Source: Isoetes taiwanensis | Lineage: Eukaryota; Streptophyta; Lycopodiopsida; Isoetales; Isoetaceae | Direction: 5' to 3' | DNA: 64,000 bases | Assembly: GCA_021234155.1 (NCBI GenBank) | Contig: JAJEKV010000096.1 | Coordinates: 3,843,678-3,907,677 of the forward strand | Shown here: one piece after another, positions 55,563 to 64,000 of the stretch | How positions within the stretch are numbered: position 1 is the stretch's first letter | Layout of the letters: each line of letters starts with the position of its first letter | Made by a program: the position numbers and the translations under genes | Notes under the pieces: generated by a model | The model's database searches: none | What the model was told of the DNA's origin: nothing | What the model saw: only the letters and a program-made list of their open reading frames with translations

Positions 55563-56931
55563 TCTTTCACGCATCCCACGGATGATCCCTCAACCGGAGT
55601 CTCGGACGCCTTTTCACGATGCTCAACTCTTTTTAGTCGCGGCAACACCACATTGGTTCCATGATTTTCAGCGGTACCTCCTCCTCGGGTGGTCTTCCAC
55701 CGAAGACGAGGCGCTCTCTCCGCCAAGAGGCAATCCCGTCGACATCAATTTCTCTCGCGAGGTCGTGACTACACCATGGTTGCGGGGACATCTCTACAAA
55801 AAGGGTAAGGACACCATCAGCCCGTGGCGTGTGTTCTACCTCATGAAGTTCGGATATTGTTGAGAAGCTCATCAAGGGCTAGGTGGTGGTCATTTTCATG
55901 GTGACACCACGGCCGCATAAAATCCTTCTTCTTTGGGTATTTTTTTGGCCCACGCTCTTCAAAGGCAGCTCACACCTGCGCCCCATACGTGTGATGCTTG
56001 CCGGCGTGTGGGACGTACGGCGGCCGTGGCGGCTCTTCCCTTGGCGCCCGGTTGCCCGCTTTACTTCGCCCGACCAAATGGGGAATGGATTTTTGTGGGA
56101 CCCATCGACTCTCTGGCGGCGGCACCCGTGCTTTCGTTACGATACAGTTCTCGCGCGACTATGCTGCAAATGGGCGGAAGCTTGCGCGCTTCCGACAACA
56201 ACGCTGACCCAACGACCGCCGGTCCTTTATCAACAAATCATCGCGATTCGGCTGCCCCCCGAGCTGGTCGGTGATCGTGGTGTCCACTTTATCAATCATA
56301 CCATCAAGGAGCTGACGGATTATCTCCTGATACATCATCACAAGAGCACACCTTACTATCCTCAAGGTAATGGTTTGGCAGAAAGCACCAACAAAACTTT
56401 GGTCACCATTCTCAAGAAAATTTGTGACGCTTCACGCACAGACTGTCAAACAAAACTTCCTACTGTTCTTTGGGCCTACAATACTTGTTTCAAAATTGCT
56501 ACAGGTCACACTCCTTTCAAATTGGTTTATGGTCAGGAGCTCTCATGCCGTTTGAATACATCCTTCCAACACTCCGTTTTCAACTGGCTACTGCTCATAA
56601 TCCACCTGCTGCATTCAAAGAAAGGGTTTATCAATTAGAACAGTTGGATGAACTTCGAAGGGATGCTTATATTCGTGTTCTTCATGGACAACAGTTGCAA
56701 AAATCTTTACATGACAAACGACTGAAGACAAAGACATTCAAAGAAGGAGATTTGGTTCTTTATGATTCTCGGTACAAAAATTTTCCGGGTAAACTTAAGT
56801 TTCGTTGGCTTGGCCCTTATCAAATTGTTCACGTGGTTCGACCTAGCATTTTCCAACTGGCTGAGTTAGATGGCACTCCATTACCTACACTGGTTAATGG
56901 TTTTCGCCTCAAAACATTTCATCACACATAA
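55563..56931 (+). pseudogene. gypsy 2 integrase with GPY/F module
   Basis: The zinc-finger end CDACRRVGRTAAVAALPLAP is at about 55993-56052. The core is DRGVHFINHTIKELTDYLLI and HHKSTPYYPQGNGLAESTNK (about 56270-56395), then LPTVLWAYNTCFKIATGHTP. The C-terminal frame (56470-56931) ends with DLVLYDSRYKNFPGKLKFRW, LGPYQIVHVV and GFRLKTFHHT before the stop at 56931. The GPY/F-type module binds DNA. Frame changes occur near 56270 and 56540. No chromodomain follows. Confidence 0.87.
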
Positions 56932-57918
56932 AGTGACAATCAACAAAGCAGTCTGAGTTCAAGAAGCAAACACCACGGATAGTGACTAAACGGTGGCATA
57001 TTATATTATAAGTGGATATTTTTACAAAATGCGGGCCTGACCCGACTAATTCGCTATGGGCACCGTCCTATATACAAAAAGCGGGCTCGAGCCCTATCTA
57101 CTAAAACCCTAAGAGGAAAAACCCTCTACCGGGTTGGGCAGAGGTAATGCGGAGAGGAGGTGGTAGAGGTTCTGCTTTCGGGGTCCCAGCGGTGCGAGAA
57201 CCACCTCCATCCCGTTGGTCATAAGTCGGGATGTTCAGCCATCGGGGAGCACCAGCCATCCATTCGCGACGCCACGGTTGTGGCGGCGCCTACGAGTCCG
57301 CACAATTCATTTTCAGGTGATCCACTCTTGACAGTTAGTCGGCATGGTGCAACCCTCGTTCAAACCAGCATCCGCCATGCTAAGCGCCATCGAATGTCTT
57401 CGCTTCACTCCCGGTTCGTCTTATATAGCCAACCGAGGAACTGCTAGTCGAGGTGGACCAATCAGAAATTCGCCAACGTGTTTGCAATGCAAGGCTCTTT
57501 CTAAATTGAGAATCTTTTCTCCCGCCGCCTATCTAGCCCGGGTACCCTCTGACACATTCGTTTTAATGATATCCCACTTCAAGTTGCCAGCATTAAATGC
57601 CATTGCTTCTTTTCATACCCGTCAAGCATTAATATGTGTCATTTGGCCACCTGTCACATCTGATCCTTCTCTCACGTCTCATCCACACCGTTCATTGCTT
57701 CTCCCTTAAGTTGTTTGGGGACTTATCCAAATTTTTGCCTCTTAATCCCCTCCTTGGCATCTTTCGACACACAGCACCATCAAGCGGCTCTGATTTAAGC
57801 CCTCATCATGCCCTTTAAGCCTCAATTGCGGCGCCCTAAACCTTTTAGATCTCTCTGCGCCCCGTTCTCCGTTCTCCGCCTTCTTCACACAGTTCTTTCT
57901 GTTCCGACGTTTTTCGCC
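56932..57918 (+). other. gap between pol and the extra ORF
   Basis: No family-like coding. TATATAG occurs near 57421 and a pyrimidine-rich leader (57850-57915) precedes an ATG in good context (GCCATGGCC) at 57919, so the extra ORF may have its own transcript. Confidence 0.4.
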
Positions 57919-59706
57919 ATGGCCACTCTCAAGCTTTCTACACTTCAAGCTTCTGCTCCAAGGGATGCGACTCTTTTCGGGTCTGTGTCTTTTTTGACGC
58001 CCACCTTTCGAGAGGCCCTTGTTGGTGCGAGTCGGGGAAGTTCTTGAGCGCATACAAGCTTTACGAATTTTCAAAATGGAGCTCCGGCCCCAAATCGAGC
58101 AATTGCTAGTTCATAGCACACATCGTCAACAGCCCGGAAGGATTTGCTACGGTGGTCGATGGCACCACCATTTTACTTACTCAGCATTTGATTTCTGAGG
58201 TATTCCACATCCCTTTGCCAAAACCTGCTGTTTCTTGGGCTGCTTTACAGGACATAGACGTCACTCAGTTTGGCGCTCCTGCTTATCAAGCAAACCAGCA
58301 TCGCCTCACCAATATTGCCAAACCACATGAGACTTTTGTGAAGTTTCTGTGGAGAAAATTGCTTGGGCATTCCATTAAGAACACCCACATCAATAAGCCG
58401 TTTTACAATATGGTCATCACTGCCATCCACTCCAATATGAATATTGATTGGCCACAGCTTTTATTCTATCGCCTTCTTCAAGAAGTAGATCGCATCCGGG
58501 CTACTCCCTCCTCTGTCTCTGAAATTTCCGTGGGAGGCCATCTACAAGCCCTAATTCGTCATTATCTTCCTGTTCTTGAGAGCCCTTCCACTTCCCATAC
58601 CTCCACTCAGCGCTCTCGGCATTCCCAGCATCAAACTCAACAAGCTGTACCATCACACCAGGCCTCCCCTCGTCCTGTTCAACCTCAGGCTGTGCATGTT
58701 ACTGTATCTTCTTCCTCCTCTGAGGCCACGCCTGTCAATTCCTGCCATGCTTCTCAACACTCTCAGACACAGCAGCAACAGGGCCCTGTGCCTCCCCATC
58801 CTCGACAGCTCCTGTACCAATTCCAGCAAGATGTTCAAGCCGCTGCCATGCAATTACAAGCATCGGGGAAGCTCTCTCATGGACTGGTGTTCAGCGCCCC
58901 ACGGAGGCTTCGATCTTTGTTCAAAGAGACCTTCAAAGGCGCCACTGCCCGATTCAAACTTTGGAGACCAACCTTCAAGACAAGCGCGGCGTCTCTATTA
59001 CAGCCCGTATTGACCTCACAAGTGCTTTCGAGGAACGGACTAGCCTCCTTACATATCGGCGAGGCTCGGCTCCAAACCCAAATTCGAGTTATTGGAACAA
59101 AACAAGTCCAAAGATACTCTCCTGGGTGAAAAGGAGAAACACATTGCTAAGCTCGATACTTTGTACTCTGAGCTTTGTGACAATTACAACACTCAAGTTC
59201 AAAACCTAACGGAGCATGAAACTCGACTCACCTCCCTTGAAGCTCAGCACACCACGCTTAAATCAGTTAACGTCCCTCGGACTTCAATTTGTTGGAGGTT
59301 CGAAACAAAAAGTCATCGATGATCGAGATTGCCACCCACGCCTCCATACTCACGGGCAATCCTCTTCACATGCCACGCTTCCTGGTAAACGGGTCCGTGA
59401 TCAGTCCCGTCTTTTGTTAGAACAGGAGAATCGGATCCGTGACCTTGAACATCAGCTCCAGCAAGCAGTTCAATCTGCTGAGGAAGCCCAACACAAACAG
59501 GAGGGATATCTTGAAATTGCTACCAACATCCCGGTGGACTTCTATACTCCTTCCAGCTATCTAGATTATGTGGTGGCCCGACGGCACCTCTTTCTTTTGA
59601 AGTGGTACGCGGCCAATGGCCAAGTTCATCAACCGCCGTTCCACAGTGTGGACTTCCTTCGGATCTGGCCGGATCTTTCTATCTTCTTATATTATAATGT
59701 TATACC
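57919..59706 (+). pseudogene. extra ORF downstream of gypsy 2 pol
   Basis: Start ATG at 57919 (MATLKLSTLQASAPRDATLF), then a frame change to SAYKLYEFSKWS and VNSPEGFATVVDG. The main open block (58152-59129) has LTQHLISEVFHIPLPKP, FVKFLWRKLLGHSIKNTHIN and MNIDWPQLLFYRLLQEVDR. It resembles the domain annotated as 'putative plant transposon protein' in angiosperm Athila/Tat elements. A Ser/Gln/His-rich linker (58570-58820) follows. Then come coiled-coil-like heptads (EKEKHIAKLDTLYSELCDNY, 59120-59180; LLEQENRIRDLEHQLQQAVQ, 59416-59475) and a tail with YVVARRHLFLLKWYAANGQV. Three frameshifts. Its role is unknown. Confidence 0.6.
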
Positions 59707-62430
59707 GTAAGTGCGTAGTGCACCGCGCCCTAAATTGGGCGGCCCAGATTGATTTATGCAACGTGGCATCATCTTGCACTTTCATTTTAACTTATCTTTT
59801 TGTCGCGTGGTCAACGCACCCTAAAAGTTCGGCAACCCATGACCAAGCAAGCAAAACTCTGCTTAGGCGATGGCAATCTCCTCTTCAGCTCTTGGTGATG
59901 GCAGCTTTGGAGAGGACAGAACGGATATACTGCGGCTATAGCTATGGCGGCCTGCTATGATCAAGGCGGTTGGGATTACCATAACTGAAGGTTCAGAGAT
60001 AAAGAAATAAGGTTTCTTCAAGGGTCAGTTATCCCCTGTTGCTTTTATGGAGCCTTTGCTTTAGAAATCTCGAACTGGAGAGATCTGGCCAGTAAAATCA
60101 CGGCGAGCAGAGCTGGCCAGTTGTTCCTGTAGACATTGCTTTCTTTGGAGTTTAGGGTTTTCCAAATTCGTTTCTAGCATTGAAGTTATGCTTCTGGATG
60201 GGAAAAACCAAAATTCATTTTCAGCATTGAGGTTATGCTTGCTGGACGGAAAAAATGACAGAAAGGGTCGGACAGGAGAATCCAACGATCAGAAAGCTCG
60301 GTACATATAGATCTAGATGCTGGTCTGAAACGACTGCTTTGAAGAAGAGTATTGCTCTGGCATCTACAGGACATGGCTTTAGAGCCAGACATACGATATG
60401 AATGCTTCTGGAAGAGACCTGTGATGCTTCTGGAAGAGACCTCTGGGAACTTCTCTGCCCCATTCTACAAGCTAGGTAATGCTTTCCAATATAGATGAAA
60501 TAGTTTACGTTATTTGTTTTCTTCTACTGCATATACCTTTGCAGACCTTCCTTTAAAATTTGTATTAAATGAAATATTTATCAAGCGTCTGTAGTCTTCA
60601 TTGTTGTTTGTTAAGGGAAAGGGGAGTCTATGTGTGACGTCTTCAACCTTGGACACCAAACAGAGCTTCCAGACCAGAAGCCTTATTTGCTTAGAGGAGC
60701 TCTAGAAACATTCCTATTGTTCAGATTGCTTGCACGATATTGTTGTTTATTTATTATTACGCAAAGATTTTCAACAGGTGTTGATTGAAAGGGATAACCA
60801 TGGCATACTAATCAGCCAAATGTGCCAATCTCTCAGGCCTTTCCAGAATCATCAAGACATGGTAAGTTTACATGTACTTGCACTTCATCCTTTCCAGAAT
60901 CATCAAGACATAGTAAGTTTACATGTACTTGCACTTCATCTTTAATGTTTTGTGTCCATTCTGTTTAGAGTAGGTGCAATGCTTATTTTATTTTATATAC
61001 GGAAACGTGCATTTATATAATGGAAGTGATCATTTTAACAGGACATGCTGCCTTTAAGATTGATGGAGGGATGATAGCTCAGAAATTAAGCGAAATATTG
61101 CCAAAGAAGTACGTGCAATGCATGACAGCAAGGGAGTTATCTCCAAGGTTGGATGTGAAGAAGTTGGAATTGAATTTAGTGACCATGTTTGTGCTACAAA
61201 TTGTACTACTTTGTTGTTCTAGATAGCACATTCTGTCAACAGTAGGCATGTTTGTGGTAAGTAAGTGCTTCCAATATCCAAAACCATTTGGGGTTCAATT
61301 CTTCTACATATCTACAATCTAATATATCACAATGCAGGCAGCGCCTTTCTCAGGGCATATGTTGTTCCATATGATCACTGGATGTACATGTATGGAGGTC
61401 CTATATTCTCTTTCTTTTTGTTACTTAATTTTTAAGATCACAAAGGTTGCATCAGACATTCTACATAATCATTACATATAGATGCTTTCTTGTGCTGGCA
61501 GGACAGCAAATAGCATGATTTAATCCCAGGAGCTGTACTTTGGATTCATAGAGTCATCAATTTAGAAGCTAAGTCTGGTTGCAGGAATTTTCCAAACATC
61601 GTGTGCCAATTTGGAGAGCTGGCTGCAAGGAATGTTGTTCCATATAAACCGTGGTATGTAGTACTTCTCATAAATTTGCAATTGCAGCATGTTAGTATAT
61701 AAGGTTAACAAGAAGTCACTGTGCAAGTTCCTCAGAGGGTGCAATTCTTCCATATGGTCTTGACTCTATTTTCCATGCCATGGATCCAGTTCTACACTTC
61801 ATCAGTGTCTAGGCATATTATCCTTGCTGTGATTCTCACACTTGGAGCTTACAATTCGAATAACAGTTTATACATTTGGCACAAGCCAATCTACTGCCAC
61901 ATATCTAGGTTCAATGTAGAAAATATTTTGATGTTCCTCTAATAGCACCATAGATATTATTGTTTATGACTTTGGGCCGTTTGCAAGTACATGTGTACAA
62001 GTATAAGCTTATGAACAATTAATGAAATAGTTGCAGCAACTAGATATGCTCGAGCAAATGGCATGTGATGAGGTACTTTACAACTTTTGTAACAGTCTTC
62101 GTTCTTTTTAATACATCTCGGCAGGCAGACATTGTAGTTCTTACCAATACAAGCATGCCTGAGTGTGAGACGTGGATCTGGTTGTTCAATTGGTTGCATC
62201 ACTTATTGTACATGTACTTAGTGGAAGTTTGATACACTTATTGGTTGCATCAATTGTACATGTACTTATTGGAACCTTGATATTGATACACTGGAACCTT
62301 GATATTGATACACTGAATGACCAATTCAAACATTTGGAATTCTTTATTTGAGTCAAGTGTTTAGCTGAATGACCAATGCAAAATCAAACTATATAACCTT
62401 GAAGGTGCTAATTGCAATGTTATGGTAAAA
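59707..62430. other. no recognised gene; short repeats and weak exon-like pieces
   Basis: Small tandem duplications occur at 60178-60255 (GAAGTTATGCTTCTGGAYGG type), 60400-60445 (GCTTCTGGAAGAGACCT), 60843-60944 (CCAGAATCATCAAGACATRG, 51-bp unit twice) and about 62270-62315 (TGGAACCTTGATATTGATAC). Exon-like text with GTAAGT after GACATG at 60862 and an open piece at 61043-61135 (FKIDGGMIAQKLSEILPKKY) suggest a plus-strand gene fragment, but I recognise no family and cannot join the parts. Confidence 0.35.
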
Positions 62431-62575
62431 CTAGTAAGGGTGCCCAGCGCTGCTGGGCATAAGTTCGAAGTCTATAAATGTTTTGATTGCAATGAGGAAA
62501 GTGTGCAGTAACCTTTTTTTTAACAAAAATGTCCAAACATAGTAACAGTGCACAGCGTTGCTCGGGATTAGTTTG
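62431..62575 (-). mobile_element. Helitron-like 3' ends, one clear and one degenerate
   Basis: On the minus strand the text ends with hairpin GCCCAGC-AGC-GCTGGGC (62442-62458), seven bases, CTAG (62431-62434), then host T. The preceding roughly 95 bp match the insert end at 12111-12234. Just upstream, 62540-62575 holds a weaker copy (CCCGAGCAACGCTGTGC, then CTAT). No 5' terminus or Rep/helicase coding was found. Confidence 0.6.
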
Positions 62576-63579
62576 AACCTTGTAAAGTTATAAGAAGAAT
62601 GAGAAGAGAGTGTAGTATAAACTCGAGAGTGTAGTATAAACTCTACAGTTGAACTCTTATTCTTGACATCTTTTATTGTTGGCATGGCAATATGTGAGCG
62701 AGCTTAGATAGGGGAGAGCATTGCTAGGTTGCGTTCTTCGTGTTTGCATTAAAGAAATTGATTTCTTAACTTGTTGCAAAATTGAGCCATTTAAACGGAT
62801 TCACTTCAACCATTGCTTCTAACACATAAACTTCAATGCATATGTTTATCTTGCATAGAACTTCTTCTATGAAGAGATTGAGGTTCACAGCTTTTAGCAG
62901 GGACTGGTGCCTGATTTAGATTTATGCATTTATGCATCTTAGTTCCTGATTTAGAATATGTAAGTCATTGCATTTTCCAGTCTCAAATGTTTGAGCCAAA
63001 TATGATGGCTAGTTTACAATTGTTCACAAACATTTCTCATCTCAAGTTAAGGACAATCAATGAGACACAAATCATGGAGAATACTACAGATGCAAATATT
63101 TTTGGCAATCTTATGGTCCTCTCCATATGTAAAAGACACCATAAATGGTTCCATATCAATAGGCCTTTGGTGCTTGTAAATTGGTGCATCTTCTCTCTAG
63201 TTCCACATTCTCATACATTCTGTTGAAGGCTTGTAATATATTCTACGCCTCCTTGAAATAACAGGGCATGGCCTACGGGATGAATCATGCAATTGTTACG
63301 ATCCGTGGTTGGCTCAAAACCATGCCACTTGATTTGTGCGAAATACCGGATACCAAGAGCCCCTGATCCACTAAGTCAGCGTGCTTACATGCGAGAACCA
63401 CGAGAGAACACAGAGGAATGTGGCATTGTTTAGTTTCACACCCTCAATTTGCGTTTCCTTGAAACAAAGGAATGTGACATTGTACATTGTTTGGTTTCCC
63501 ACCCTCAACTTGCATTTTCTTGGACCAGTTTAATGCAAGTGCACCTTTGCCATAGTGCAAGTGCACCTTTGCCATGCTC
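62576..63579. other. no recognised gene
   Basis: Contains a duplicated GAGTGTAGTATAAACTC (about 62607 and 62625), a degenerate direct repeat of about 60 bp (63413 and 63467, GAATGTGRCATTG then CACCCTCAA) and a doubled AGTGCACCTTTGCCAT (63538-63575). The plus frame at 62924-63226 is not family-like. Confidence 0.45.
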
Positions 63580-64000
63580 TGCATAACTTCCTACCATTCG
63601 CCCAAGATATAACATCTCGTTTAGACATCTTGCTTTCAAGATGGTGATAATGTGAAATAATTTTGCATGGAGTCCCCTTGGCTCATGCTATTGTAAAAGC
63701 TGTAGACTCAAATTCTCATTGCCATGTTCGTTATGAGCCTCGAAAATTGCATTCCAATTAACATGGTTTTACCAGATTAGCAAAGGCAACATTTGCTTCC
63801 ACTAAGTGACCAGAAGAAGTGAATACTCGAATAAGATGGCTTGCTAGCACCCCAATGCAATTAAGGCCACTTTATACAATAAGAGAATAGAGATTCTTTT
63901 CAAATATAAAATCTTTCTGAGGATTTGTACACACATGGATGATGTGGTAGGCAAGATCTCTAGATATGGAAATTCCTTGTTCCTGTAAAAACTTCACAGA
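63580..64000 (-). pseudogene. decayed PPR gene, continues past the window
   Basis: Minus-strand reading from 64000 downwards gives FLQEQGISISRDLAYHIIHV, then LYSLIV-stop-SGLNCIGVL with ASHLIRVFTSSGHLVEANVA and FANLVKPC, then NWNAIFEAHNEHGNENLSLQ and, after frame changes, SKMSKRDVISWANGR. This is the standard N-terminal run of a P-L-S PPR protein (HLIRVF...GHLVEA...W-NAI...AH). Stops and at least three frame breaks show that it is a relic. It is a different copy from the two plus-strand relics and has the opposite orientation. Confidence 0.75.

Larger units (their letters stand above)
50400..59706 (+). mobile_element. plus-strand Ty3/gypsy element 2 (Tat-like) with extra 3' ORF
   Basis: Order: LTR-like start, gag, protease, reverse transcriptase, RNase H, integrase ending at 56931, a 1-kb gap, then an extra coding region at 57919-59706. 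The integrase text (HHKSTPYYPQGNGLAESTNK) and the extra downstream ORF fit the Tat/Athila/Ogre side of plant gypsy elements. There are many frameshifts. The 3' LTR and right target duplication were not found, so the right end is unknown. Confidence 0.8.

Noticed and set aside
1-64000. CRISPR array, rRNA, or bacterial-type operon
   Set aside because: The repeats are transposon- or tandem-type without regular spacer structure, and no rRNA core sequence was recognised.

Overview
The window is nuclear DNA of a land plant with a large, repeat-rich genome. Pentatricopeptide-repeat (PPR) relics, plant-type LTR retrotransposons (chromovirus Ty3/gypsy, Ty1/copia), an L1-type LINE, Helitron-like ends and TIR DNA transposons are all present, and there is no sign of operons or bacterial genes. 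The wording of the PPR relics looks more like a fern or other non-angiosperm vascular plant than an angiosperm, but that is an impression and I cannot name a species.

Layout: 1-4900 holds no recognisable gene, only AT-rich DNA with short tandem repeats. 5070-8020 has two copies of a two-hairpin module and some exon-like pieces of an unrecognised gene. 8075-9330 and 11391-13056 are decayed plus-strand PPR genes; the second is split by an insert ending in a Helitron-type 3' terminus. 15239-44466 is a transposon nest. A 5'-truncated LINE is cut by a 26.8-kb minus-strand chromovirus (16294-43126, 5-bp target duplication AGATG). The chromovirus is itself cut by a 7.9-kb DDE-type DNA transposon (20420-28287), a 3.75-kb TIR element (28537-32287) and a 1.86-kb solo LTR (40796-42655, target duplication AAACC). 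44467-50399 holds two tandem copies of a copia fragment plus an array of about 830-bp units carrying a glycine-rich-protein fragment. 50400-59706 is a second, plus-strand gypsy element with an extra ORF after pol. 59707-63560 has no recognised gene, apart from Helitron-like ends near 62.4 kb. 63580-64000 is a minus-strand PPR relic.

The most unusual content is in the chromovirus. Between its primer-binding site and gag lie two extra minus-strand genes. Each has its own TATA box and, upstream, a pair of about 65-bp palindromes spaced about 200 bp apart. The first gene ends in a histone H3-type fold, with the alphaN/alpha1 block in frame and the alpha2 to C-terminal block recognisable across frameshifts. 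The same element ends pol with a degraded chromodomain-like segment. A retroelement carrying both a chromodomain and an H3-like protein is not something I know to be described, and it suggests targeting to, or modification of, a special chromatin state such as centromeres.

Caution: the two LTRs of this element are nearly identical in their AT-rich half but differ by many small indels in the GC-rich half. Some frameshifts in GC-rich coding parts may therefore be consensus errors rather than true decay.
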